64,000 nt of DNA from Bryoerythrophyllum caledonicum (taxonomy: Eukaryota; Streptophyta; Bryopsida; Pottiales; Pottiaceae), in the NCBI GenBank assembly GCA_963971425.1, contig OZ020522.1, forward strand, positions 4,686,168-4,750,167, read 5' to 3'. The notes under the pieces are model-generated. The model searched no databases. It worked only from the letters and a program-made list of their open reading frames with translations, and was not told the origin of the DNA. The translations under genes and the position numbers were made by a program. Each line of letters begins with the position of its first letter. Within the stretch, counting starts at the first letter, position 1. Positions 12,001-23,611 of this stretch are shown here, piece after piece.

Positions 12001-15000
12001 TGCCGCCAACGGCACTTCCTTTAGAGAATGCTTAAAGCTATTTTGAGGCAGCCTCTAGTGGTAGAACTGCCATTGACTCATCCTTTTGGAGGTGCAAGTG
12101 TCTTGCTGAAGGCATCCCATAGAGAGAGTGCCGCTGGCGGCACCCCCTTCATGGGATGTTGATGGCTTCTTGAGGCAGCCTCTCGTGGAAGCGTTACCAA
12201 CGGCTCACCTTTTACGAGGTTCATGTAGCTTGCTCAAGGCATCCCATAGAAAGAGTGCCGCTAGCGGCACCTTCTTTTTGAGGTGTTGATGGCTTCTTTG
12301 AGACAGCCTTTAGAGGCAGTGCTGCCAGCAGCTCACCCTTTTAGAGGTGCAAGTGGTTTGTTCAAGGCAGCCTGTAGAGTAACTGCCGCTAGCGGCACTT
12401 ACTTTTTTAGAGGCTGCAAGGTACTCTGGGGTAGTCTGAAAAGGGGTGCCGCTAGCGGCGCCTCTGTTGGAGTGACAAGGGGTTTCTCCCTCTAACCCCC
12501 TTCAACGGTGGTACAGTTGGCGGAACTTTAAGTTGGTGAATCTTCTAGTAGTTCTCAAATCTCTTGTACAGGGTCTTCTAATGATATTTGTGTTTCATTA
12601 CTGGCATCTTTTGTGGAAATGTACAGCAAGAGATTGGTGAAGCAGCAGCGCATGCCAATAGAATGTTCATTGAGAAGTATCCAGAAAAGACAACTCAGTG
12701 GAACAGGAAGGATTTGCACCACGAAGTCTTGGAAAAGGTGAAGAAGGTGAAGAAGGACTATGTCACTGAGGTGAAGAAGCAGCTGCCTCCATCTGATCCT
12801 AAGCACACTCCTGAGTTTCTCAATCAGGTTAAAATCCATTACGAAAAGCGGGAAGATGACCGGGAGATGTCGCAAGAGAAGTTGTTCTACTTGGCAACAT
12901 CCGCAATGTCTGCAGCGATGAAGGTTAAGTGGCTTGAGCGGTGGAACATGAAGCCCTCTGTTCGAAAAGCTGTGAGATTTCCTGAAACCAAATTCAACGA
13001 CCACGACTTCCCCATTTGGCTAACTCGGGCTACCTGGTGGGCACAGGTGTGTTGATTTAGATACCTTTTTCAGTTTTCACATGTTTGATACTTTCATGTG
13101 TATTAAAATCATGCGTTATGTGGGATTTCAGATCTCTTCTGAAACAAGCGATCTTCTTCATGGAACATTGGCTGAACTAAACGAGACTGTCAACTATCAC
13201 CCGGTTGATGAAGATGTCATTCCAACTATTGTTGACTGGGTTGAGCAGATGCGCATTCAGCTTTGGGAGATTGCTTTTAACACTGAGTTGGCAACCACGG
13301 GTGTCTCTAAAAACAACACTCCAGATGAGCAAAAGTTTTTGCCTGAGGCTGTCAATCGGACTTTATACAGGTACTTCCACTATGTGTTGCTTCCGAGGAA
13401 GGCAGTTTCACGAATTCCCCCTTTCTTCGCAAACTACCTGGATCCTACTAGTGACAGCTGCATGTTCACTGAGGAGAATATGAAGGATTGGGATAGGGAG
13501 CACTGGAAGAAATGTGGATGGTACTTAGATTGTCCGAAGAATAGACCTCCTTCGTTTGACATTCCACTGCGGAATTCTATTCAGCCTGCTCTAGCAGGAA
13601 CAGAGTTGGTCTCGGTTGTGACAGAACCCATGAAGATGACTAGAGGGGCACGAAAAAAGGCAGCCGAGGAAGATGCAAAGAAGAAGAAAGCCGCTGAGGA
13701 AGAGGTCTCCAGGAAGTTGAAGGAGGCCGAAGAAGAGGTGGCGCGGAAGCTACAGGCCACAAATGCGGCGGAGGCAACCGCATCACGCAAAGCAGCAGCC
13801 TTGGAAGCACAGCTCGCGGCAAGAGACGCAACACCAAGACGGCAACAAGTGCATGCAGCTTTGCCCTTCGATGGCGACGATGATCATGATGTTCAAGAGA
13901 CATCCTTCTTAGCGGCACTCCCCGAGACTCATCAAGGTTTTTCTATCTCCCCCCCTACTCATACTCAGCTTATAGACTCGTCCGGTCCCATATCCATGGG
14001 TTTCAAAAGATTGAAGAGGAAGATGGCCACTGGAAAATCCACCGAGCAGCGTGGCGTGGACTTGGTATCCTCAACGCTTATTGAGAACACGAGCCTCACA
14101 AAGATAATGGATGTTCTACCGCAAGTGCACCCGGTTCTAGCTAACATGAACAAGTTCTGCATGGAGGTAAGACTACCAATGTTCAATAGTTGTTCTTTTG
14201 TTTGCATGCATGGTTTAATCCTCGATTCCTACTTACTTGCAGAAACAAGCTTTGACCACTACCTTGGAACGTTCGGAGGCTTGCCCGCACGGTGGCTTCA
14301 ATTTCATCATTGGAGACTTCCCTGATGGGATGCCCGTACCCTCAATATCCACACAGCCTACTGTCGTTCCTACATGGAACAACTACAACACGAAGGATGT
14401 TGAGTCTGTTTTCGAGTTTGGGCATGAATTTCTTCACCGTCACGGTAGTATTTTGGCCTTTGCACCTGAATGTCCCAAGGTCCGAACTGATATTCTGAGC
14501 TATGCCGATGCGTACGGTTTCTACATGTTGCGGGAGTGGTGGGGTATAAACGAGCTCCCGTTGCATTCGAGTGTGGATCCAAAAATAAAGGTAACAGACT
14601 AACATTATTATCATCAATTTTTAGTTGCTACACATTCCTCTCAACTTCTATACACTCTTCTCACTTTTATCATTCATTTTTGGCAGTCCCGGCGGTTTAG
14701 GGTTCAATTATTCGTGCCCAAGGTAGTTCAGCCGGATGATTTCATCATTGCGCCAGATGAGACTCTCTCGGCATTAAACGTCGACCTCTCCGATTCTGAT
14801 GTTATTTTCAATTACACCTCCCTGGAGTCGCAGTCTATGAATGGAAACGTCCCATGGAGGGGTCCCCGCGAAAAAGATACCGTCGTTCTCCGAATGCTCA
14901 TTGTAGCTCTTACTAAGCCGGGCTCACTTGTCCTTGATGCGTTCGCGTCTACAGGTAATACTTGTGATATGCTTTCATCCATTAAATTTGCATCCACGAT

Positions 15001-15619
15001 TTTAAATATTAACAATTCTCTTCACTTCACTTTTGTCAGGGAATTCCATTCAGGCATGCAAGGACATTGGGCGCCACATTGTGGCTTTGGAGCAAGACAA
15101 TGACGTCTTTGAGGCCATGTTGAAGCGTCTTCGTGCAATAATGCGTGATACTCCAATGCCTACTACATCTTCGTCCATTAGTCCCCGCCTTGCCGACGAG
15201 ATCCAAATCCAACCGGTGGCGAAGCGCAATAGATTCAGTACGTAAGCTCCTTCTGTCTTTTAAACAATTACCATCTTTGATTTGGAAATATTCTCAAGGT
15301 TTGTACCTTACTGTGCTCAAATTTGTAGCTCTATGTGTAGAGTAATGTGGACTCTAATGGCACCTTCTCACGTTTCCTCTACTTTGGTTGTGGCATTTGC
15401 AGAATGATGGCCAATGTTTGTTCCCCGTCTAGAGAATTCATTATGGCTCCATGGCATGCAGAAGAGGCCCTTAGGCAGGCAGCTGCATCATCCCCGTGTT
15501 TTAAAAGTAGAAAACGTTCACATGATCCGCGTGTTCTTCAATTCATAGACGATGAAGCTGACGTAGAGCTACATGGAATTTCTTCGTCGTCCGGAAGCTC
15601 TGAGGACATGTCATGTTAA
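6050..15619 (+). CDS. ParB-like / beta-class DNA methyltransferase fusion protein of element B
   Basis: Eleven exons with consistent phase are proposed: 6050-6164, 7077-7148, 10825-10899, 10968-11598, 11679-11874, 12627-13046, 13132-14166, 14243-14590, 14687-14954, 15040-15241 and 15403-15619, giving about 1190 residues. The first two exons are the least certain; ATG 10827 is an in-frame alternative start. Domains: a basic N-terminus; a ParB/Srx-like domain with FYVWDGNHRLKAWLE (near residue 245; compare NGHHR in bacterial ParB); a middle block shared with element A; an Ala/Lys/Glu coiled coil (about 675-765); then a circularly permuted (beta-class) amino-methyltransferase with the motif IV position first (FIIGDFPDG, near 873) and the AdoMet motif I later (SLVLDAFASTGN, near 1047, followed by GRHIVALEQD). 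The usual (D/N/S)PP(Y/F) is replaced by DFPD, so catalysis is doubtful or altered. ParB-methyltransferase fusions are known in bacteria and phages. It is open throughout and fully spliced, so not a bacterial contaminant. Confidence 0.8.
7195..7480. repeat. Short imperfect repeats of GGTCTGAA type
   Basis: Variants of AGGTCTGAAC and AACTTAAGTCTGAAC recur many times with irregular spacing, just after the proposed exon at 7077-7148. It is intronic in the proposed gene model. No coding potential was seen. Confidence 0.7.
7880..9165. repeat. Tandem array, about 8 copies of a 164-165 bp unit
   Basis: The marker GCTAGGTTCTCGGC occurs at about 7922, 8087, 8252, 8416, 8581, 8745, 8909 and 9073, a spacing of 164-165 bp. 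Each unit holds GAGATACTCATGATTC, a T-run, and GCTTGAACTCTGAGCCTGGG. Two subtypes (TATGATTC and TATGATAC) alternate in the first copies, suggesting growth by dimer duplication. It lies in the long intron 7149-10824 of the cargo gene, the same intron position that holds the 126-bp array in element A. Confidence 0.9.
9728..9795. repeat. Palindrome-bearing repeat, copy 1
   Basis: A segment of about 65 bp with GTGCCGCTGGCGGCAC at 9759-9774 is repeated nearly identically at 10391-10458. The flanks (CGAGGACACCTGTGAAGCAA before, CTCCTTCAC after) are also shared. Confidence 0.8.
10391..10458. repeat. Palindrome-bearing repeat, copy 2
   Basis: This is the second copy, with a perfect 16-bp palindrome GTGCCGCTAGCGGCAC at 10423-10438. 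It lies in the intron upstream of the exon at 10825. Confidence 0.8.
11990..12480. repeat. Palindrome array in cargo-gene intron of B (about 63-bp units, 127-bp dimers)
   Basis: Within intron 11875-12626, palindromes related to GTGCCGCTAGCGGCAC occur at 12000, 12128, 12255, 12383 and 12446. More degenerate sites lie between them near 12065, 12190 and 12318, so the basic spacing is about 63 bp with a 127-bp higher-order period. Units share GGCATCCCATAG, TTGAGGCAGCCT and GAGGTGCAAGTG. The longer period almost equals the 126-bp period of the array in element A. Confidence 0.8.
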
Positions 15620-16558
15620 ACTAACATTCCTATAATCCAAGATATTTGCAAAATTTTACAACCACTAATGTAGATATTCTATTTGCTTTGCTAATACTCT
15701 TATTCAATACCCCTTCTAAGTTCTTTCCCTTGTTCTTTGCTCTACTCAACCTAAAGCCGTTGTCGTTGTAGTTGGTTTGTATAAGTTGTAGGGTTGTCAT
15801 TTAAAGCCCTATCATTGGTCAAATAAATATTGTAACTATAAGACATAACTTGGTCGAAATAGAGTTGGGACTCCAACCTACACAATTTGATTTCAAATCT
15901 TTGTCTTTACATATGTTTAGACAATAAAATCCATAACAATTCATGAAAAACACATGTAACAACTGAGTGCTAATGGAGATGATGACCTTTTATAGTGGTG
16001 TCGAGAAATATATATTATGCCAATCGACGAATAGCAATTTATTGAAAGTCAAATAATTTTGGCATAATTTCAGCAAGGAAATGGATTGACAATTTATCTC
16101 CACTACCGCCCGTTCTAACTTTAAGTGTAAAGCATACTAAAATCTCAACATATGAGTTCCTCCACAAATAAAATAAGCCGTGAAATACATGGTGCGTTCA
16201 TCTAGAACTGTACTCTAATATGTCACGGTTTCAAGACCAACTTAACCCCTAAAAGACCAAGTATCAAAAATAGGCTTTTGGAAAGTTTGGTCAGGTTTCT
16301 TTGGTGTCAATTTCCAACCATCTACTTTGAAAGTTTTACTGTAAGAGGACATTACTAAGTCCTCAGTGGGAGATCAATTTTTGAGTAAATCCGGCATTTA
16401 ATGAAAAAGTTATAGGGTTTCGAAATTCAAATGGGGCGAGCAGGCACTTTGGGCACCTCATAAAACTTTTGCTACGACACTCAATTGAATGTTAGATTTT
16501 CAATTCTACCAAGTAATATTTTTCTCTTCATAATGTAAAAATAAATTTTTGTCTTTAG
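15620..16558. other. Downstream region of B cargo gene, no gene seen
   Basis: The first few hundred bases are probably the 3' untranslated region. A TTAACCCCTAAAAGACCAAG segment near 16242 resembles the ends of the inverted-repeat element at 18950-19772. No supported reading frame was seen. Confidence 0.5.
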
Positions 16559-16570
16559 TGAAAAATAGCA

Positions 16571-16928
16571 AGAAGGAGAAGAACTCTGGTTTCCAAAGGA
16601 GATTGGCTTGAATTTAGTGAACTTTGTTCAGTCTCTTCACTAAGCATATGGCCACGGGACATAGGCTAGTTTAATAGAACTACTTCCCCCTCCTGAGGGT
16701 AGGTACTTTTCTAATCTAAGTGCTTCCCTACACTAATTGCCTTAGAGACAACCGACATGTCATCTCCCCCAAGGGCTTTCTGGGTCCCCATACAACGAGG
16801 CCTTGGAACCCCCCACTATAATTGGGTGGACTATAGTGGTAGGCACCACGCCGGCAATATGACTTGAACTTCAACCACCTCACTGGTGTGCCATTACCAC
16901 TACCACTACACCAAGGTCGTGGTGCCTT
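16571..16928 (-). mobile_element. tRNA-derived SINE
   Basis: Reading the minus strand from 16928, an A-box-like TTGGTGTAGTGGTAGTGG lies about 14 bases in, and a B-box-like GAAGTTCAAGTC about 50 bases later. This is the split internal promoter of a tRNA-derived SINE. The body is flanked by a perfect 12-bp target duplication TGAAAAATAGCA (16559-16570 and 16929-16940), typical of LINE-assisted insertion. There is no open frame. It is too long and lacks a cloverleaf, so it is not a tRNA gene. Confidence 0.85.
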
Positions 16929-16940
16929 TGAAAAATAGCA

Positions 16941-17966
16941 TATTAACCCAAGTCAAACATTTTAACACATTAGAGTTTTCCTGAAAGTCTGAGTTTAAAG
17001 GGTGGCTACCTTGTGTCAACCAAAAAGACCCGGTCCAGCCTCCTTTAAGGACCTTGTATCTTTCTCTATTCACCAAAGCACGGTGAGATTTAAATACGGC
17101 AATATTTGCAGGGTGAAAATTCTCACCTTCCATATTTTATGGGCCACGCGCATGGAACAAGCTAATGTAACCAAATTAGTAATTTGGAGTCACCAATGCC
17201 ACCTTGCATCTATGTTTGGACGGTGACTGGGCCTAGATGATTAACCCTGTAGCATGTTGGTTGGCTGACAAAGGACCATGATTTATGGAATAAACCCCAA
17301 AGTTAACCAAACCACCATGTTTCTCAAAAACAAGTGGTCTTTCACGTGTACAATCCCTATCAGTGTTTTGGGGTGACAGTCAGGGTTTAAACCCTAAGTA
17401 CTTTCAGGATAACTCTATTGTCACACATTGTCGGTACCAAAAAAACTTCTTCTTTCCCACATAAAAAACTCTTCTTTTCCCTAACATCATGCTCAACACA
17501 ATGGTAATGGATTTATACCTTGAGTAGTGCAAATATTTGACACCGTGAAGTCAAACATTGTTGATTCACTTAGCGTAGGAAAGGAAATGAACCATTTGTT
17601 TTACTTTAAACATTATAATCTTTCAATCCGTGCGGTCAAATTTTATGAAATTCTGTGAGTATGTTACTTATTAAGTCATAATTGAGAGCCTTTGGTCAAA
17701 ACTAGAAATGAAAGTTTTTTTTTCCTTCTTGATTCATTGCATTTGAATTAAACAGTTTCGAAGTGTTTTTGATGTGAAAGTGTCACGGTACGTTAGGGAT
17801 TAAATTGTACGTCTTCATTTTCCTTCCTCACAGGCCTCAACAGCCTTGCTTTTCAGCGCCCCCGTCGGGCCACTTTACATGCTTATTTTGTTCACCTATA
17901 TTTAGTCACCTTCTATGTTAATTTTTTCTCTTTGCCTTCTTGTATTTCCATGTTATGTATTATAGC
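16941..17966. other. Intergenic region inside B, no gene seen
   Basis: No supported coding region was found. The segment CTTTCAATCCGTGCGGTCAA near 17620 recurs near 19590 inside the inverted-repeat element at 18950-19772, so an older relative of that repeat probably lies here. Confidence 0.5.
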
Positions 17967-18938
17967 AGGTAGCTAGTGGCGGTGTTCGAGATAGTTCAAT
18001 CTCTGGAATTGTGGACATGGTTTAGGATTTCAGGGTTAACAAAGATAGTGTTGAGTTGTTTCCTTCTTCGGTTGCTTTCAATGAAAATAGCACTGCCGCT
18101 CGCGGTGATGTTCACGTCAACAAAATTCCTACAAGGTAGGTGCATCCGGTGGACGTGATGTCGATCAAGAAAATACTCTATGTTGGAGTGTCTGCCGCCC
18201 CTCCCCCCGACACTTGATTTTCAACTTCCTAGGATTGTTGTCGGTCTTGTTTGTGTTCCTTTTTAACATTTAACTAATTTGCAAGGCTTTCTTATGTCCA
18301 TGTGGCATAATCGATAAGGTTTTATTGGCCCACCTTAGTTGTGGTGTAAGGATCCTTCCATTTGTACTACATTGGTATGACCTAAAATAAATGTCTACCT
18401 CAAATTAAAAGACTCCCTACCTATAAGGATTGCATACCCTTCCCTTTATTGCTAGTGTGACGGTTTACAACAATGTATTAGAGGAACATTACGTACTAGT
18501 TTTGTATAAATGGCTAACTTTTGTGAAGATGAGATTGTCACCCTCGAAGATGTCTACATCCCATCAGGGTTGCTAGAGCAATTGTTAGACGAGTTTGATA
18601 GGGAAGATCAGGATGAGCAAGGTTGTACGGATGAAGCACTTCTGACAGGTATGGCCGATGCAAGCAATGCGGAGAGGCAAGACAATGTAGTGGTCGTTGT
18701 AGAGCCCAAGTGTGATTGTGGGGGAACAATTCTTCTCAAGAAGAGTATTGCATATAGCATTCCTTCCAAACACCAAGACTATTTCATTGGAGAGGAAGAA
18801 AGATCCGACATGCCTATACACCGCCCTAATCATTCGGAATCAGTGCACATGACGTGTAGATATAAGGTAACTCCCTTACTGAAGAGGCGCAAGGTCAAGG
18901 AAGCTTCACATCTTCTAAGAAACCTAGATCATATTTGA
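17967..18938 (+). pseudogene. Unrecognised small gene remnant, two exon-like segments
   Basis: A segment at 17967-18135 begins after an AG acceptor (ATTATAGCAG) and ends at a good donor (ACAAG|GTAGG). It translates to a non-repetitive peptide including VELFPSSVAFNENSTAARGD but has one in-frame stop. An open frame at 18510-18938 codes for 142 acidic residues (MANFCEDEIVTLEDV..., EPKCDCGG). I do not recognise either. They lie downstream of the methyltransferase gene on the same strand and could be a third cargo gene of B in decay. Whether they were ever joined is not clear. Confidence 0.35.
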
Positions 18939-18949
18939 GTAAAAGCATG

Positions 18950-19772
18950 TTTAACCCATAAAAGACCAAAGTCCCCTCGGGGGACATTTTGAGTTTGGGT
19001 AAGGTACCACGTTCTCAATTCTAGGCATTATTTTCTGAGAATTTTTATTGAATGGACAACTTTTGATGAACTTTGCGTAGACACAAATATCTTAGAATTC
19101 TGACTTACGGTTCAAAAGTTACAATTTATTTTCACTTCAATATACAAATAGTGCAGCAGTTTAGTGTGACATATCCCAAATATTGTCACTGAACTTTATT
19201 AACTTCTAAATTCAATAGAAATTCGAGTTTTTGTCCATATAAAAGAAAGAAAATTTCCTCTTTGAAAAGAAATTGAGATCTTTGCATCTACCGTACCGAT
19301 TTGTGAATTTCAAAAATTTGAGAAGGATATGATATATGCAAAATATGAAATGTATTGTTGATTCTCAGCACATAGCTGCACTGCACTATATTATTTTTTA
19401 GGACATCTTCTACACCTCTTCTACTTCTAAAATTTGGTGCACATGTGCCTAACATGATCCTTTTCAAGCCAACATAATAAATTCACGGCCCATAGTGCAA
19501 AAAGTTGCCATAGAAGGTGGTTGAAGTTTGTAGAAGGTGTATAGTATGACCTCAAAAAGAGATTATGTCTCACTTTAAAGGCTGATATCTTTCAATCCGT
19601 GCGGTCAAACTTACGAAAATTTTCACCACACACTCTCATGCAACTCTAGTACAAGATCCTACGGTTAAATTTTCAGAAAAAACATTTTGTATCATTTCGT
19701 GTTGAATGCGTTGAAAATGGCAATTTTGGAGTGACTTTGAGGGGGAAATATCTTGGTCCTTTAGAGGTTAAA
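18950..19772. mobile_element. Non-autonomous element with about 20-bp inverted ends (MITE-like)
   Basis: The left end TTTAACCCATAAAAGACCAA matches the inverted right end TTTAACCTCTAAAGGACCAA, and both are followed by C-rich runs. The body is AT-rich with no coding potential. I could not see a clear target duplication, so the superfamily is unassigned and the exact borders are tentative. Confidence 0.55.
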
Positions 19773-19803
19773 TTCAAGGCTTCTTCGTCTGCTCTAGTGA
19801 AGT

Positions 19804-22560
19804 TGTGAGTGGCCAAAGTGGGCCCTCACTCTTTTTTCTTTGTTTTTTTCGAGTTTTTGATAGTATTGACCCAATTTTAGTTAAAGTAGTAGTCAATCCA
19901 TCTACTAGAGTCAAATTCCTAGAGTAATAAACTTAGTGCCATGATGTCACACTACGGTTCGTATTTTTCCTCTTCCCTACTAATATGCTTGAAAGTGTAG
20001 TGGAAGTGGAGTGGGAATGAAGAGAAAGATAAAAAAGGGAAAAAAAGGTCCTTGGAAAATGACTAAAAATTGAGAAATGGGACAAAAATTATGGAAAAAA
20101 TTGAGAGAGTGTCTCCTAGCAGGTAGAAGTAGTGGTAAAATTTCTAGAATTTTCCGAGTTGAATTACTATTTAATTCTAGGGGTTGACTAGTTAGTCGAC
20201 GGGTTGACCACTCGGAAAAAATACTTAATGAACTCCAAAAATGCTAGGAAAATTTGTGTAGACTAATTAGGGTGCTAGGAGTCCAGCTATGTGGTTAGTT
20301 TTTGAAGTTATAAGTAAATTGCAAATCATCAGTAGATAGTAGTAGATCTAGGGTAATGGTCGTTAAAAGATCAAAAGGAAAAGAAAAAAAAGGGGAAGAA
20401 AAGAAAAGAAGGTGGTTGGGTGTGCTTCCCCATGCACATGCCACATGACAATTCTTGCCACCATGGAATTAATTTTAGGGAGGCTTGTCAGGAGCAAAGC
20501 GGCGAGTTAATGCTAGTAATAAACTAAAAACATGCAAAAACGGCTGTAAGTGGCCAATCCTGCACTTCTGTGAGAGGTCATGGGCTGCCTCATTTAAACT
20601 AAGCCAGTCTTGTCGGGGAAGAAAAACGAGAAAGACCAAAAGAAAAAGAAAAAAAAAGAAATAAAAGAGAACCAGCCAGGCTGAGTCGCTGGCGAGAGAG
20701 CTGGGGTCACGGGATTTTCGGGGGGCCGTTTTTGGAGCGAGGAGGAGCTCCTGCGAGCAGGAGAGAGGGCTGGAGCTCTCGTTTTTTCTTTGGGTTGGGT
20801 TTGTTTTGTTTGGTGGTTGGTGGTGTGTGCGCCCTGGGCGCGAGGGAGAGCTGGCCTCTCTGTTTTTTTTTCTTTCTTGGAAGAGCTCTGTGGGGAGAGG
20901 CGCGCTCTGAGCGCGTGAAGGAGGTCTCGTGTTCGGGGAGCTGGAGGAGGAGCTCCGGCGCGAGAGAAGAGCTGGACTCTTCTGTTTTTTTTCTTCTTCG
21001 TTTTTCTTGTGCGAGGCTCCTGTGCAAGGAGAGTCTCTCGTCTTTGTGGTGAGCGCACCGGCTGCGCGCGAGGAGGGTCTGCGCCTGCCTGCGCGAGGAT
21101 GTCTCGTGTTCGGGGAGCTGGAGGGTGAGCTCCGGCGCGAGAGAAGAGCTGGACTCTTCTGTTTTTGTGTGTGCGCGGGGATCGGAGCTGGGGCTTGCAC
21201 GAGCTGGGCTCTGTTCCGGAAGGCTGCTCGGCGAGGGGCGCACCTGTGCGCGCAAGGGTCCGTGATTGTGATCACGAGGTCTGGCTCTGAGCACGGGAGA
21301 GAGAGCCGTGTTTTCTTTTTTTTTGTGGTTTTGAGAGAGCGCGCTGGAGTGCTCCTGCGGTGGGAGCTTCGGTGTGGAGGCGCTGTTGAAGGTCGGCGTT
21401 GGTGATCGTGGAGCCGTGTGTGCGCGCGGTGGTGTGAAGGTGCCGCGAGCTGAGAAGACTCGAGCTGGAGGATCCAGGCGAGAAGAGGCTGCGGCGCTCG
21501 GACCAGGGAGTATTTCCTGGGTGAAGCTACCTTCCCTAATTCCTACCTGCATGCGGTCGTTGCGGTTTCCTTCTTGTGTTGATTGAATTTGTGGGATCTC
21601 TAAACTTGTGCGGAAGCGCTGGAGGATTTTTTTTGACATTAGGGTTCCAAAACTTGGTGATGATTGCTCGCTGGCCGATGCAAGAATGCTGATGCTTGTA
21701 AGTTGGTGCTTGCTGGAATCGTTGAGAATTTGGTGAATGGTGTTCCCAATTGAATGATGTGTGAGCTCATGAGGAAGCTGTGAATACTTGTTGTGGTTGT
21801 TGGGTCGCCGCTGTCCGTCTGTATGTGGCAGTCCTCAAGGTCTGGTTGGACATTCTGAGGAGTCCATCGTCAAGAGCACGAAAAACTAATAAGATTAGAA
21901 GTTGAAAACGCTCAATTCGGAGTTAATCCTAGGAAGTTAAGATGTTTTAAAAAAAAAAACAAAACCTGGGACTCACAGGGACTGTCTGCTGCGACTGCTG
22001 GTGGAGGCCGGTATCAATCTCAAATTAGGTATTTAGTGTTTTAACCAAGTTGGAATTGAGCTGGTGATCATTTTAAGAGGAAATTTTTTGGTATTCGGAG
22101 TCCCGAATCAATAGATAAAGGCTGCCGAAGTTGCTGCTCCAACCAGGGTCTGGATCAGGCCTGATCAGCTGACCTAAACTAAAAAAAAATAAAAAAAAAA
22201 AAATAATAATAATAAAACAACAAAAAATTAAAATAAATAAATAAATAAAGAATAAGTAATAATAATCATAATAACTAATAGCCATAATAATTAGATAACA
22301 ATTAATTAATTAACTATTCATACCTATCTAATTTATCCAGAGTTAAGCCTTTAAATACCAAGGAGGGTTAATCGAGTTCACTTAACTGGATTAAGATAAT
22401 AGTACTATTGATTTCTAAATATATAAATGGATATGCCAAGATCCAAATCCAGTAGAAATTAGGGTTTACAGTTAAGCATAAGGAATGGTAAGTGGTGTAA
22501 CAATAGGACCTCGTAGGTTTAAAAATGGATTCTCTTAGGGGGTTTATTTTTGGGCTTACA
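19804..22560 (+). repeat. Left LTR
   Basis: It is 2757 bp. The middle (about 20700-21550) is GC-rich with repeated GAGCTGGACTCTTCTG-type units (near 20961 and 21145). Near 22180-22260 there is an A-rich AATAAATAA tract. Long antisense frames in the GC-rich part are low-complexity and are not annotated as genes. Confidence 0.95.
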
Positions 22561-23611
22561 TTTGGTGCGTCCGCCGGGAGGAGCTTTTGTTTGGTTCATT
22601 GCTTGGAAGGTGTTTGTCTTACTGCTGGATTGCTAAATTTAGGGTTTCTAGGGTTCTGAATGGTCTATTTCTGACCTAAACCGTGAATGGAGTGGTTTTT
22701 GCCACATATGGGGAGTGGAGTGCGCTATTGCTTGAGGTAAGTTGCTGAACTACTTTTGTGCATATATCCTTGTATGAAGTGTTTTGTCCAAGTTGTAATG
22801 GAGGTGGGGAGTTAGAAGGGTGTGTGGAATTCCCGACCTCCTAACACAAGCACATTGTGTTAGGCGGACCACCTTCTAACTCTTGTGCTTTGGTTGAGTT
22901 AGGGGGCTTAGGGGTGAAAGGTTGAGGCCCTCCCACGATTGCTTGAAAGTAATCAGTGAGCTTCTAAGCCAAAGAGGGAAGGTGCATGTGCCCGGGCATG
23001 GGACAAGGGCGCCCTTCCCTTCCCCCCCGAACTTGATCTACCACCAAGGTAAGAGCAACTTGCGTGCTATCAATAGCCTTGGTTGTTGAATGGGATGAAT
23101 GTTGCATACATGGAATGATATGCATGTTGAAGGGGTCGTGAGGAAGGAGCACGGCATAAGGTGAGTACACGAACCTTCCTCACTACACCAAACCCTACAC
23201 TAGGCACTTAGATTCGCTTAGGGATCGAACAGGGATGGTGAAATTGCAGCCAGGTACGTTCTTCCCTTCTTAATGAACAAATTGTGATGAACCAATGAAG
23301 GATTTTTCGTACATGTTGGTGTCGTTTCTCTTAAGTTGGTGATGCCATCCCTTGGAGAGAATTTGGGGATACCTTGATACCGAGGAGAAACCTCCAAGTA
23401 GGTGGTCAGCCCAACTAAGAGTCTGTATCGTATGGGGCATAGTGGGTGTACCTCGTCCGGAGGTTAGCCCCACATGTAACCTTCTGTTTTGTTTACTTCC
23501 CAGCATGGGGGAGTTTGGGAGAAACTTGGAATCATTGTAAGTCAATTATTGGTGTTTACGAAATGTCTTCACATAGGTCTAGAAAACTAAGAACGGCAAC
23601 TTAATCGTTAG
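22561..23611 (+). other. Primer-binding site and untranslated leader of the LTR element
   Basis: Directly after the LTR is TTTGGTGCGTCCGCCGGGAG, which resembles the TGGCGCCGTTGCCGGGGA type of primer site complementary to tRNA-Asp used by several plant Ty3 lineages. The remaining leader of about 1 kb has no supported coding region before the gag start. Confidence 0.6.

Noticed and set aside
10827-15619. Bacterial contamination as the source of the ParB/methyltransferase gene
   Set aside because: The gene is split by GT-AG introns with consistent phase, sits between plant transposon ends, and has a second, diverged copy in element A.
16860-16928. A tRNA gene on the minus strand
   Set aside because: Only box A and box B resemblance is present. 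There is no cloverleaf, and the sequence continues as a 358-bp SINE with target duplications.
20475-21639. Antisense frames of 150-310 residues in the left LTR, repeated in the right LTR
   Set aside because: They are Pro/Ser/Arg-rich low-complexity translations of a GC-rich LTR core and overlap in several frames. No domain is seen.
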